NCBI RefSeq assembly: GCF_029869925.1
Contig: NZ_CP118605.1
Coordinates: forward strand, 2,490,501 to 2,554,500
DNA from: Microbulbifer bruguierae
Lineage (GTDB): Bacteria; Pseudomonadota; Gammaproteobacteria; Pseudomonadales; Cellvibrionaceae
DNA: 64,000 nucleotides
Direction: 5' to 3'
Below the pieces are notes generated by a model. It was not told the DNA's origin. It was given only the letters and a program-made list of their open reading frames with translations, and made no database searches. Shown piece after piece: positions 55,501 to 64,000 of this stretch. Numbering within the stretch: the stretch's first letter is position 1; the number at the start of each line of letters is the position of its first letter. The position numbers and the translations under genes are program-made.

Positions 55501-57132
55501 ATGGATAGAAGACGATTCATCAAGCTCGCCGGTGTCGGTGCCGGAGGCATTGCGCTGCCGCTCTATGGGGCACAGGTATCCGCCGGGCAACTTATCAACG
55601 GCGGCATTGATGTAGGCAGGAAAAAAGCCCTTTCCGACATCGTACTCAACGCCGCAGGCAAAGCCGGCGCCAGCTATACCGATGTGCGCATCGGCCGCTA
55701 CCTCAACCAGTTTCTGCTCACCCGCGAGACCAACGTCGAAAATATCGTCAATACCGAATCTTTCGGGGCCGGTATCCGGGTAATCGCCAATGGCACCTGG
55801 GGCTTTGCCGCGACCAATGATCTCACCGAGGACGGTATTGCCCGTGCAGCGCGCCAGGCAGTGGCGGTGGCCAAGGCAAATTCCAAATACCAGACCGAGC
55901 CGGTGCAGCTGGCACCGGTAAAAGGCGTTGGGGAGGTTTCCTGGCAGACGCCCATCAAGAAGAACGCGATCAAAGTGCCCATCAGTGAAAAGGTAGATTT
56001 CCTGATGGACGTGAACCAGAGCGCAATGGAAGCCGGGGCCAGCTTTATCAACTCTGCCCTGTATCTGGTCAACGAACAGAAATACTTTGCCTCCAGTGAT
56101 GGCTCCTACATCGACCAGGACATTCACCGCCTGTGGGCGCCAATGCAGGTGACCGTGGTGGATAAGGATTCCGGGCAGTTCAAAACCCGCGATGGCCTGA
56201 GTACACCGGTGGGAATGGGCTACGAATATCTCGACGGGCGCGAAGACGACAAGATTGCCGGCCCCACCACCCTGTACAAAGACTCCTACGATATGGCCGA
56301 GGATGCCGTGCTCGCAGCAGAGCAGGCGAAGGTGAAACTGTCGGCCAAATCCATTGAGCCGGGCAAATACGACCTGGTACTCGAGCCACTGCACCTGCGC
56401 CTGACCATACACGAGTCTGTAGGTCACCCGCTGGAGCTCGACCGCGTACTCGGCTATGAGGCCAACTACGCTGGCACGTCTTTCGCAACCCTGGACAAGT
56501 GGCGCAGCGGCAAGTTCAAGTACGGCAGCGACAAGGTCAATATCTTCGCCGACAGAACACAGACCGGCTCACTGGGCGCTGTGGGATACGATGACGAAGG
56601 CGTGCAAGCCAAGCGCTGGGATCTGATCAAGGATGGCGTGCTGGTGAATTACCAGGCCACCCGCGACCAGGTACATATGATCGACCAGAAGGAATCCCAC
56701 GGCTGCTCCTACGCCGATAGCTGGTCCAGTGTGCAGTTCCAGCGTATGCCGAATGTTTCTCTCGCCCCCGGCAAGGAAAAATACTCGGTCAAAGAAATGA
56801 TTCGCGATGTCGAAAAAGGTATCTACATCGTGGGCCGCGGGTCTTACTCCATCGACCAGCAGCGGTACAACTTCCAGTTTGGCGGCCAGCTGTTTTACGA
56901 AATCAAGAATGGGGAGATTGTCGGCCAGGTAGAGGATGTCGCCTACCAGTCGAATACACAGGAATTCTGGAATTCCTGCAGTGCCATCTGCGATAGCAGC
57001 GATTACCGTCTCGGCGGTACCTTTTTCGATGGCAAAGGGCAGCCCAGCCAGGTAAGCGCAGTTTCGCACGGTTGTGCGACGAGTCGCTTCGACAAAATCA
57101 ACGTGATCAATACCAAGCGTAAGATCGGCTAA
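55501..57132 (+). CDS. tldD: TldD-family metalloprotease, Tat-exported (copy 1)
   Basis: A 543-residue protein. It starts with a twin-arginine signal DRRRFIKLAG (2-11) and a hydrophobic stretch, unlike cytoplasmic E. coli TldD. The zinc motif HESVGH (H304, E305, H309) lies in LRLTIHESVGHPLELDRVLG, followed by GYDDEGVQA and QFGGQLFYEIKNGEIVG. TldD/TldE heterodimers degrade unfolded or modified small peptides. Next is a TldE-like gene after 32 bases, then a second TldD paralogue very similar to this one throughout. The three form one operon by spacing and strong ribosome-binding sites. Confidence 0.94.
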   Translation: MDRRRFIKLAGVGAGGIALPLYGAQVSAGQLINGGIDVGRKKALSDIVLNAAGKAGASYTDVRIGRYLNQFLLTRETNVENIVNTESFGAGIRVIANGTWGFAATNDLTEDGIARAARQAVAVAKANSKYQTEPVQLAPVKGVGEVSWQTPIKKNAIKVPISEKVDFLMDVNQSAMEAGASFINSALYLVNEQKYFASSDGSYIDQDIHRLWAPMQVTVVDKDSGQFKTRDGLSTPVGMGYEYLDGREDDKIAGPTTLYKDSYDMAEDAVLAAEQAKVKLSAKSIEPGKYDLVLEPLHLRLTIHESVGHPLELDRVLGYEANYAGTSFATLDKWRSGKFKYGSDKVNIFADRTQTGSLGAVGYDDEGVQAKRWDLIKDGVLVNYQATRDQVHMIDQKESHGCSYADSWSSVQFQRMPNVSLAPGKEKYSVKEMIRDVEKGIYIVGRGSYSIDQQRYNFQFGGQLFYEIKNGEIVGQVEDVAYQSNTQEFWNSCSAICDSSDYRLGGTFFDGKGQPSQVSAVSHGCATSRFDKINVINTKRKIG

Positions 57133-57164
57133 ACGAAAAACAATAAATTTTTGGAGCAGACAAG

Positions 57165-58502
57165 ATGGCAATTTTATCCAGAAGTGAAGCCAAAAACATT
57201 CTCGACAAGGTGCTGAAATACAGCAAGGCGGAAGGTGCCAGTGCACAGCTTTCCGGTGCGGAGACCGGCAACATCCGCTACGCGCGCAACAGTGTATCCA
57301 CTAGCGGTATCGTCAACGATATCGAACTGGCAGTAGAAGCACGCTTCGGTAAAAAGTCCGGCACCGCCACCATTAACGAGTTCAGCGATGCCTCGCTGGA
57401 AAAAGTGATGCGCCGCGCTGAAGAGCTGGCCAAGCTCTCCCCCGACAACCCCGAATCCATGCCACTGCTGGGTGAACAGAAATACATGGCGGTAAACGGT
57501 TTCGCCAAGTCCACCGCCGACATCACCCCGGACCAGCGCGCCAAGGCCGCCGCCGATTCCATCCAGGCCGCGATGAAGAAAGACGTAATCGCCGCAGGCT
57601 ATCTGGAAGACGCCCGCTCATTTGCCGCCGTTGCCAACACCAACGGACTGTTCGGCTACCACGCGTCCACTTCCGCCAACTTTACCGTCACCATGCGCAC
57701 CGAAAACGGTCTCGGCTCCGGCTGGGCGCAAAGTGACGTGACCGATATCGGTGACATGAATACTGCGTCCAGCTCGTCAATCGCAATCGACAAGGCGGTG
57801 CTGTCCCAGGAAGCGCGCGCGTTGGAGCCCGGCAAGTACACCGTTATCCTCGAACCCAGCGCGGTTTCCGGTCTGCTGGCCTACATGATGGGCAACTTCG
57901 ACACCCGCAGCGCCGACGAAGGTCGCAGCTTCCTGAGCAAGAAAGGCGGTGGCAATCGGGTTGGCGAGAAAATGTTCGACAAACGTGTGCACCTTTACTC
58001 TGATCCTTCTGATCTGAGCGTACCTGCGCAACCCTGGTCCGATGACGACCATATGGCCATGCAGCGCGTGGACTGGATCAAAGGCGGCGTGGTTGAAAAG
58101 CTTCCCTGCAGCCGCTACTGGGCGGAGCAATCCAAGAGCACCGCAACTCCAGAGCCCAACAACCTGATTATGGTAGGTGGCGACAAGTCCACCGAAGAAC
58201 TGATCAAGAATACCCGCCGCGGTGTACTGGTAACCCGCACCTGGTATATCCGCATGGTTGATCCGCAGTCTCTGTTGCTGACCGGCCTGACACGGGACGG
58301 AACCTTCTATATCGAGAACGGCAAGATCAAATACCCGATCAAGAATTTCCGCTTCAATGAAAGCCCCGTGATCATGCTTAACAATATCGAAGATATGGGC
58401 CGCGCCGAGCGTGTAAATATGGGATGGTTTGGCTATTCAGCGATGATTCCCGCGCTGAAAGTGCGCGACTTTACCTTCAGCAGCCTTTCCGACGCTGTTT
58501 AA
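57165..58502 (+). CDS. tldE: TldE/PmbA-like protease partner
   Basis: A 445-residue protein of the TldE/PmbA family, without the HExxxH zinc motif, as expected for the non-catalytic partner. Recognisable blocks are NIRYARNSVSTSGIVNDIEL (about 31-50), LEPGKYTVILEPSAVSGLLA and RGVLVTRTWYIRMVDPQSLL, then GLTRDGTFYIENGKI. It has no signal peptide (MAILSRSEAKNIL), although both flanking TldD proteins carry Tat signals; export as a folded complex with TldD would solve this (inference). GGAG lies 7 bases before ATG 57165. Confidence 0.92.
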   Translation: MAILSRSEAKNILDKVLKYSKAEGASAQLSGAETGNIRYARNSVSTSGIVNDIELAVEARFGKKSGTATINEFSDASLEKVMRRAEELAKLSPDNPESMPLLGEQKYMAVNGFAKSTADITPDQRAKAAADSIQAAMKKDVIAAGYLEDARSFAAVANTNGLFGYHASTSANFTVTMRTENGLGSGWAQSDVTDIGDMNTASSSSIAIDKAVLSQEARALEPGKYTVILEPSAVSGLLAYMMGNFDTRSADEGRSFLSKKGGGNRVGEKMFDKRVHLYSDPSDLSVPAQPWSDDDHMAMQRVDWIKGGVVEKLPCSRYWAEQSKSTATPEPNNLIMVGGDKSTEELIKNTRRGVLVTRTWYIRMVDPQSLLLTGLTRDGTFYIENGKIKYPIKNFRFNESPVIMLNNIEDMGRAERVNMGWFGYSAMIPALKVRDFTFSSLSDAV

Positions 58503-58534
58503 TGACTACTGCAGAAAAATATTAGGAGCGAACA

Positions 58535-60166
58535 ATGGATCGAAGAAAATTTCTGCAGTTGGGTGGTGCCGGTCTCGGCGTCTCCATGCTGCCACTGTCT
58601 GGCAACGTCATCGCCGAAAGCAAACTCACCCAGAGCGGCTTGGATGTCGCCGTCAAAAAAGAACTGGCGGACGCTGCACTGAATACCGCCACCAAGCTGG
58701 GGGCTTCCTACGCGGATGTGCGTATCGGCCGCTACCTGAACCAGTACGTCATCACCCGTGAAATGAATGTTCAGAACGTGGTGAATACCGAATCCATCGG
58801 CATGGGCGTACGCGTCATTGCCAACGGTACCTGGGGCTTTTCTGCCACCAACGATATGACCAGTGATGGTATCGCCCGCGCTACCGCGCAGGCGGTTGCC
58901 ACCGCCAAGGCGAATTCCAAATACCAGAAAGAGCCGGTGCAGCTCGCCCCGGTAAAAGGCCACGGTGAAGTCAGCTGGAAAACACCGATTCAGAAAAATG
59001 CCATGACCATTCCCCTGGTGGAAAAGGTTGATCTGCTGATGGAAGTGAACAAGGCTGCTCTGGATGCCGGAGCCAGCTTTATCAATTCCATGCTGTTTCT
59101 GGTCAATGAACAGAAGTATTTTGCCTCTACCGATGGCTCCTACATCGACCAGGATGTTCACCGTCTTTGGTCGCCGTTCAGCGTCACTGCAGTAGACAAG
59201 AAAGACGGCGGCTTCCGCACTCGCGACGGTCTCGGCATGCCAGTGGGCCGCGGCTTCGAATATCTCGATGGCCGTGCGGAACACAAAGTGCAGTCACAAA
59301 CTGTTTTGTATAGTGACTCCTACGACATGGTCGAAGATGCACGCCTGGCTGCCGAACAGGCCCAGGAAAAACTCAAAGCCAAGTCGGTTAAACCCGGCAA
59401 GTACGATCTGGTGCTGGACCCGTCACACCTATGGCTCACCATTCACGAGTCTGTGGGTCACCCACTGGAACTGGACCGCGTGCTGGGCTACGAAGCCAAC
59501 TTCGCTGGCACGTCCTTCGCCACCATCGACAAGTGGCAGAGCGGAAAATTCCAGTACGGCAGTGACAAGGTCAATCTGTTTGCCGACAAGGTGCAACCGG
59601 GTTCACTGGGTGCGGTCGGCTACGACGACGAAGGTGTGAAAACAGGTAGCTGGGATCTGGTGAAGGAAGGCGTACTGACCAACTACCAGGCGATTCGCGA
59701 CCAGGTGCACATGCTGGGACAAAAGGAATCCCAGGGTTGCTGTTATGCCGACAGCTGGTCCAGTGTGCAATTCCAGCGTATGGCCAACGTTTCCCTGCTC
59801 CCCGGTGAGAAAGAGTTAAGCGTTGACGACATGATCAAGGACGTGGAAAAAGGGATTTATATCGTCGGTGATGGCTCCTTCTCCATCGACCAGCAACGCT
59901 ATAACTTCCAGTTTGGTGGCCAGCTGTTCTATGAGATCGAGGACGGCAAAATCACCGGCATGCTGGAAGATGTTGCCTATCAGTCCAACACACAGGAATT
60001 CTGGAATTCCTGTTCGCAGATCTGTGACAAGAACGACTACCGTCTCGGTGGCTCCTTCTTCGACGGTAAAGGGCAACCAAGCCAGTCGAGTGCCGTTTCT
60101 CACGGCAGTTCCACCACGCGCTTCGATGGTGTGAACGTCATCAATACCAAACGCAAACTCGGATAA
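58535..60166 (+). CDS. tldD: TldD-family metalloprotease, Tat-exported (copy 2)
   Basis: A 543-residue paralogue of the protein encoded at 55501, equal in length, with the zinc motif at the same residue (H304-E305...H309 in LWLTIHESVGHPLELDRVLG). The signal is MDRRKFLQLGGAGLG, a consensus twin-arginine motif. The two copies are clearly homologous over their whole length, differing mostly at surface-type positions, so they arose by an older tandem duplication around tldE. AGGAG precedes the ATG. A 12-bp hairpin lies just after its stop. The two copies may compete for, or sequentially pair with, the single TldE. Confidence 0.94.
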   Translation: MDRRKFLQLGGAGLGVSMLPLSGNVIAESKLTQSGLDVAVKKELADAALNTATKLGASYADVRIGRYLNQYVITREMNVQNVVNTESIGMGVRVIANGTWGFSATNDMTSDGIARATAQAVATAKANSKYQKEPVQLAPVKGHGEVSWKTPIQKNAMTIPLVEKVDLLMEVNKAALDAGASFINSMLFLVNEQKYFASTDGSYIDQDVHRLWSPFSVTAVDKKDGGFRTRDGLGMPVGRGFEYLDGRAEHKVQSQTVLYSDSYDMVEDARLAAEQAQEKLKAKSVKPGKYDLVLDPSHLWLTIHESVGHPLELDRVLGYEANFAGTSFATIDKWQSGKFQYGSDKVNLFADKVQPGSLGAVGYDDEGVKTGSWDLVKEGVLTNYQAIRDQVHMLGQKESQGCCYADSWSSVQFQRMANVSLLPGEKELSVDDMIKDVEKGIYIVGDGSFSIDQQRYNFQFGGQLFYEIEDGKITGMLEDVAYQSNTQEFWNSCSQICDKNDYRLGGSFFDGKGQPSQSSAVSHGSSTTRFDGVNVINTKRKLG

Positions 60167-60177
60167 TACCGGGTATG

Positions 60178-60211
60178 GCAATCGCCATGTCGCTATCGGC
60201 ATGGCGATTGC
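60178..60211. terminator. Perfect 12-bp hairpin after tldD copy 2
   Basis: GCAATCGCCATG (60178-60189) pairs exactly with CATGGCGATTGC (60200-60211) around a 10-base loop, beginning 11 bases after the stop. No U-run follows. It could be a weak terminator, an mRNA 3'-end protector or an attenuator ahead of the DUF4159 gene. Confidence 0.55.
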
Positions 60212-60252
60212 AACTACCGGCCGATCCAATAAGAAGTTTCAGAGCTGTATCC

Positions 60253-60966
60253 GTGTCACTCACCCGCAAACAATTTCTGCAGCGCCTGTTGCTGGCCGGT
60301 GGCGGTTTCGCCATGTCGGGCGCGGTGCGTGCGCAGGGTGACAATTCACCGCAGTACGATTTTTATTTCACCCGCCTGATGTATGAATCCGGCGACTGGG
60401 ATGTGGACCAGCGCATGCCTTCCAATGTGCTCAACTCCCTGATCGAATATACGAACCTGAAGGTCGACCCCAGTGAACGCATAGTTCCGCTCGCGGATTC
60501 GGAAATGCTGCTGGCACCTTTCTGCTACTTGACCGGACACAAGCTGGTGGAATTTACCGCAGCGGAAGCGGGTAACTTCCGCGATTACGTCAACCGCGGT
60601 GGTTTTGTTTTTGTCGACGATTGCAACCATGATATCGACGGTCTTTTCGCCAAGTCTTTCGAGGCGCAAATGGTGAAGCTGTTTGGCGAAGACTGCCTGC
60701 AGAAATTACCCGACGACCACGACCTGTATCGCTGCTTTTTCCAGTTCGACGAACTTCCGGTAACCAGTTTTGAACTGAACGGCTGGGGCGATGATCTGGT
60801 ACACGACTACCTCAAAGCCATAGTGGTAAACGGCCGCATCGCGGTGCTTTACAGCAACAAGGACTTTGGTTGCGAGTGGGATTATGACTACCGCAACAAG
60901 CGCTGGCTCGCCATCGACAACACCAGGTTCGCCGTCAACATTGTTATCTACGCACTTACAAGCTGA
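60253..60966 (+). CDS. DUF4159 exported protein
   Basis: A 237-residue protein started at GTG 60253, so that the signal (LTRKQFLQRLLLAGGGFAMS, with a Tat-like R-K pair) is N-terminal. A longer frame from 60175 would run through the hairpin and is less likely. The DUF4159 domain includes FYFTRLMYESGDWDVD, DSEMLLAPFCYLTGHKLVEF, FRDYVNRGGFVFVDDCNHD and a late YSNKDFGCEWDYDY. It is usually encoded with MoxR, DUF58 and BatA-type proteins, as here; the MoxR-like gene starts 6 bases later. Start codon uncertain. Confidence 0.88.
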   Translation: MSLTRKQFLQRLLLAGGGFAMSGAVRAQGDNSPQYDFYFTRLMYESGDWDVDQRMPSNVLNSLIEYTNLKVDPSERIVPLADSEMLLAPFCYLTGHKLVEFTAAEAGNFRDYVNRGGFVFVDDCNHDIDGLFAKSFEAQMVKLFGEDCLQKLPDDHDLYRCFFQFDELPVTSFELNGWGDDLVHDYLKAIVVNGRIAVLYSNKDFGCEWDYDYRNKRWLAIDNTRFAVNIVIYALTS

Positions 60967-60972
60967 AACACC

Positions 60973-61980
60973 ATGGACATCACCTCGCCCGACAAGATTG
61001 AGCAAATGATCGAACAACAACATCGTGCGCTGGAGCGGCTGCGTGGCGAGATCGGCAAGGTTATTGTCGGCCAGCAGGAAGTAGTGGAGCAGATGCTGGT
61101 ATGTCTGCTTGCCCGCGGCCACGTGCTGCTTGAAGGTGTCCCCGGCCTCGGCAAAACCCTGCTGGTGAAGACCCTTGCGGATGCGTCCAGCCTGTTATTC
61201 AAGCGCGTACAGTTCACCCCGGATCTGATGCCGGGAGACATCCTCGGCAGTGAAATCCTCGAAGAGGACCACAGCACCGGCAAGCGCTTTTTCAAATTCC
61301 AGCCGGGCCCGATTTTTACCAATATTCTGCTGGCGGACGAAATCAACCGCACGCCGCCAAAAACCCAGGCCGCACTGCTGGAATCCATGCAGGAGTATTC
61401 CGTTACCGTGGCCGGTGAGACCATGGCGCTGCCCCAACCCTACTTCGTGCTGGCGACCCAGAACCCCATAGAGCAGGCCGGCACCTATCCGCTACCGGAG
61501 GCACAGCTGGACCGTTTCCTGCTGAATATCCATATCGATTATCCGCAGGAACAGGAAGAAGTGGCGATCCTGCGCGCAACTACCGGCGCCGCCGGTGCAA
61601 AACCGGAGCCGTGCCTCGATGCAGAACAGCTACAGGCGATGCAGAACCTGGTGCGCGAGGTGTCCGTCAGCGACAGCCTGTATCAATACGTCGCGCAGCT
61701 GGTGCGTGCGACCCGCAGTCACAACCGCGAAGACAGCCTCGCCCAGTGGATCAAATGGGGTGCCGGTCCCCGCGCCGGGCAGGCACTGATTCTTGCCGCC
61801 AAGGCACGCGCCTTCCTGCACCGCCGGCTGGCGGTGACCCGCGCTGATCTCCAGGCGTTACTGCTGCCGGTATTGCGCCACCGTATTCTGCTTAGCTTCC
61901 ACGCGCAGGCCGACGGTATCGATATTGAGCAGGTGCTACAGGAATTACTGCGCATCGTGCCGGAACCCGGACGGGACTGA
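60973..61980 (+). CDS. MoxR-family AAA+ ATPase
   Basis: A 335-residue ATPase. Walker A is GVPGLGKT (55-62), Walker B ILLADEINRTPPKTQAALLE (about 118-137), and sensor region FVLATQNPIEQAGTYPLPEA with the following QLDRF. The C-terminal lid (GAGPRAGQALILAAKARAFL) is typical. MoxR ATPases act as chaperones that load metals or mature complexes together with von Willebrand factor-A proteins. Here they are joined to DUF58 and BatA-like partners in one operon. Confidence 0.96.
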   Translation: MDITSPDKIEQMIEQQHRALERLRGEIGKVIVGQQEVVEQMLVCLLARGHVLLEGVPGLGKTLLVKTLADASSLLFKRVQFTPDLMPGDILGSEILEEDHSTGKRFFKFQPGPIFTNILLADEINRTPPKTQAALLESMQEYSVTVAGETMALPQPYFVLATQNPIEQAGTYPLPEAQLDRFLLNIHIDYPQEQEEVAILRATTGAAGAKPEPCLDAEQLQAMQNLVREVSVSDSLYQYVAQLVRATRSHNREDSLAQWIKWGAGPRAGQALILAAKARAFLHRRLAVTRADLQALLLPVLRHRILLSFHAQADGIDIEQVLQELLRIVPEPGRD

Positions 61981-61994
61981 CGGGGACCTTGTCC

Positions 61995-62891
61995 GTGCAA
62001 CTGACAAACCCGCTCACACTGGCGAGTATCCGCGACCTCGCATGGCTATCCCGGCACATCGCCGAAGGCATGCTGCTGGGTATGCAACACAGCCAGCGTC
62101 GCGGTGCCGGTATCGAGTTCCAGCAGTACCGCAGCTATGAACCCGGCGATGCCATCCGGCATATCGACTGGAAACTGTTTGCCCGTTCCGACCGCTATTT
62201 TGTGCGCGAGGCGGAACAGGAAAGTCAGATGCACGTGTGCATCGTGCTCGATACCAGTGCCTCCATGGCACAACCGAGTTTTACCTACCCGGAACTGAGC
62301 AAGCTGCAATATGCCAAGTGCTGGATTGCAACCTTGTGCTGGCTGCTACAAAACCAGGGCGATCGTTTTTCTCTATTGGCATTGAATGATCGCGGTAACC
62401 GCCATATTCCCGAGGGCCAGGGCGAGAGCCATCACCGCCGTATCGCGCTGGAGCTGGATTCGCTTGAAGCCGCAGGCCACTGGCCGCAGCATGCACAGCT
62501 GGCGCCGGTGTGGGCCCGATTCGAACACCCCTGTCAGGTAGTACTGGTAAGTGACTTCTTCGAACACCATGACCAGGGCGATATCAGGAATTTCGCCGCG
62601 CGTTTGTTCGCCGCCGGCCGGCCTTGCCTGCCGGTGCAGATACTGGTGGAGGCGGAGCAGACTTTTCCCTTCGATGGCGACCTGAAAATCCGCGATCCAG
62701 AGGCACCGGGCATTATTGAGCTCGGCGCCAGGCAACAGCGGGCGGATTACCTGTCCGCATTCGCCACTGCCCAGAACAGACTCACCGCGCATTTTTCCGC
62801 GCGGGAATGCCCGCTCACCACCACCACCGTGGAGACACCCATAGAGCAGTCATTACACACATTTATCAGCGCACACGGGAGAGTCGGCTGA
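61995..62891 (+). CDS. DUF58 (vWA-like) protein
   Basis: A 298-residue protein. GTG 61995 is preferred over TTG 61989 because GGGGA (61982-61986) then has a normal spacing. The DUF58 signature RGAGIEFQQYRSYEPGDAIR, HIDWKLFARSDRYFVRE lies at about 35-72. A MIDAS-like VLDTSASM follows at about 82-89 and VVLVSDFFEHHD near 180. DUF58 proteins are the vWA partners of MoxR ATPases. The stop is followed after one base by the BatA-like start. Confidence 0.93.
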   Translation: MQLTNPLTLASIRDLAWLSRHIAEGMLLGMQHSQRRGAGIEFQQYRSYEPGDAIRHIDWKLFARSDRYFVREAEQESQMHVCIVLDTSASMAQPSFTYPELSKLQYAKCWIATLCWLLQNQGDRFSLLALNDRGNRHIPEGQGESHHRRIALELDSLEAAGHWPQHAQLAPVWARFEHPCQVVLVSDFFEHHDQGDIRNFAARLFAAGRPCLPVQILVEAEQTFPFDGDLKIRDPEAPGIIELGARQQRADYLSAFATAQNRLTAHFSARECPLTTTTVETPIEQSLHTFISAHGRVG

Positions 62892-62892
62892 T

Positions 62893-64000
62893 ATGTCGTG
62901 GCCCCACGTTTTGTTGATCGAGTCCCCCGTCTGGCTGTGGTTATGCGCCTCACTTGCGATCCCGGTAGTGATTCACCTGTTGCGCCGCAGCAACCCCCGG
63001 GAAATTACCTTTGCGGCGGTGCACTGGCTGCAACAACAGCGCCACCGACGCTGGAAGAAACTGTTTCTGCGCGACACGTTATTACTGCTACTGCGGCTAT
63101 TGCTGCTCCTCCTCCTGATTCTCCTGCTGGTGCAGCCATTTCTGTTGCGGGATGCGCAGCCTTCAGACCAGGTGTTGTTGGTGGATCCGCAAGTTACTCC
63201 GGAGTCTCTCGCAAAATTTCTGTCGCAGCACCCCCAGATACATAAAAGTTTCTGGCTGCAGGCAACGCCCACCGCCACCGCCAGTGCGCGACCGCAGGCG
63301 ACAGATCTCTGGCAGACGCTGTCACAGCTCGCTGGCGTCGGCGAATTCCGGTACGCGCATATCCTGCTGCACAACGCAGTGAATCCAGACGGATACGATA
63401 CCCTGCGCGTCAGTCCCCACTGGCAGTGGCATTCGGTAAAGACCGATGCCGCAGATACGGCCCCCACGCCACCCCGGATTGCCCAGTTGGGCGAGGGCCC
63501 CACATGGCTGGCACCGGTGATCCAACAACTGGCAGAAGGCCCGCTGCCTGGGCTTGCACTGGAACAATATCCCGCTACCGCATTGCTGGATGCACAGGAT
63601 ATTGACTGGGTCATTTACGATACGCCCGGCGCATTGCCGGAACACCTGCACCAATTCGTGGAGAACGGCGGCCTGCTAATTACCGATAGGCGGGTAACCG
63701 GTGCAACGGCGTTGAAATTTTTCGAACGGGAAGCAGACAGCGAACTCGAGGCCAGTGCGATCGGACGCGGTAGCTGGCTGCGCTACCGCGGCGACTGGCA
63801 CCGCGAAGATTTTTTTCAACGTGCGCAACTGCCGCCGTCATTATGGCGGCACTGGTCCACACAAGATTGGCTCTGGCTACGGGATTCACGCGGCCGTTGG
63901 TCGATCGACACCGCTCAGGGATTCCCGGGAGTCGCAGTTGCCGATTCCGAGGTAATGCAGCAGTTTGCGAGCCCCCTGCGCAATGCCCTGCTACTGGCGT
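62893..64000 (+). CDS. BatA-like N-terminal membrane protein (runs off right edge)
   Basis: About 369 residues are visible and the frame is open at the right edge. The N-terminus is the BatA/TIGR02226 pattern: a first helix (VWLWLCASLAIPVVIHLLRR, about 13-32), a basic loop HWLQQQRHRRWKKLFLRDT, then a very hydrophobic Leu-rich second helix (about 64-83). A periplasmic part with VLLVDPQVTPESL and IDWVIYDTPGALPEH follows, resembling a degenerate vWA or glutamine-amidotransferase-like fold. It completes the DUF4159-MoxR-DUF58 set; proteins of this operon type are thought to act on envelope complexes (inference). Confidence 0.9.
   Translation, partial: MSWPHVLLIESPVWLWLCASLAIPVVIHLLRRSNPREITFAAVHWLQQQRHRRWKKLFLRDTLLLLLRLLLLLLLILLLVQPFLLRDAQPSDQVLLVDPQVTPESLAKFLSQHPQIHKSFWLQATPTATASARPQATDLWQTLSQLAGVGEFRYAHILLHNAVNPDGYDTLRVSPHWQWHSVKTDAADTAPTPPRIAQLGEGPTWLAPVIQQLAEGPLPGLALEQYPATALLDAQDIDWVIYDTPGALPEHLHQFVENGGLLITDRRVTGATALKFFEREADSELEASAIGRGSWLRYRGDWHREDFFQRAQLPPSLWRHWSTQDWLWLRDSRGRWSIDTAQGFPGVAVADSEVMQQFASPLRNALLLA

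Noticed and set aside
60175..60252. N-terminal extension of the DUF4159 protein
   Set aside because: It is made of the 12-bp hairpin and would bury the signal peptide; GTG 60253 is more plausible.

Overview
The window looks like chromosome of a marine-type gammaproteobacterium. I infer this from GC-rich coding sequence, four TonB-dependent receptors, a tRNA-Arg gene with encoded CCA, Tat-exported enzymes, and a FAN1-like nuclease / DEAD_2 helicase / CLCA_X-type metalloprotein trio. Cellvibrionales or Microbulbifer-like is my best guess; no 16S or other marker is present to settle it.

Layout. (1) 1-5640: two TonB-dependent receptors on either side of a RutR-like TetR regulator, with a nearly identical operator-like 14-mer upstream of the regulator and of the first receptor. 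(2) 5641-8212: tRNA-Arg(CCG) with its promoter and terminator, a degenerate repeat that copies the 3' end of the tRNA, then five small AT-richer genes for membrane or exported proteins (zinc ribbon, MAPEG, unknowns). (3) 8546-13465: a CurA-like reductase, an AraC-type regulator and a large RoxA-like dihaem cytochrome c. (4) 13779-19938: DUF3604 protein, parvulin PPIase, HupE/UreJ-type membrane protein and a third receptor. (5) 20186-22769: PhoD-type phosphatase and a CAP-superfamily secreted protein.

(6) 22924-39523 is a defence island. Nmad2, Nmad3 and Mrr run on the plus strand. A type I restriction-modification operon (hsdM, hsdS ... hsdR) runs on the minus strand. Six tightly overlapping genes sit between hsdS and hsdR: a SLOG/TIGR00725-kinase-like fusion, a lidless M20 hydrolase, an asparagine-synthetase-like amidotransferase, an arylamine N-acetyltransferase-like protein, a two-headed GT-A glycosyltransferase and a DUF6933 protein. 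Between hsdS and this cargo lie an 84-codon 5' remnant of one hsdR and, just upstream of the first cargo gene, the last few codons of a second hsdS. I read this as a recombination scar joining a resident hsdM-hsdS-hsdR' to an incoming hsdS'-cargo-hsdR. This cargo is my main candidate for an undescribed system: a small-molecule or conjugate-forming pathway carried inside a restriction operon. The function is inferred only.

(7) 39793-46159: VAT1-like quinone oxidoreductase, then the FAN1-like / helicase / CLCA_X trio. (8) 46356-60166: a peptide-processing district with an M16 lipoprotein, an M19 dipeptidase downstream of a fourth receptor, a DUF885 metallopeptidase, and a TldD-TldE-TldD cluster in which only the TldD copies carry Tat signals. 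(9) 60253-64000: the start of a DUF4159-MoxR-DUF58-BatA-like operon that runs off the right edge.

Family names come from recognising sequence motifs by eye; no database search was run.
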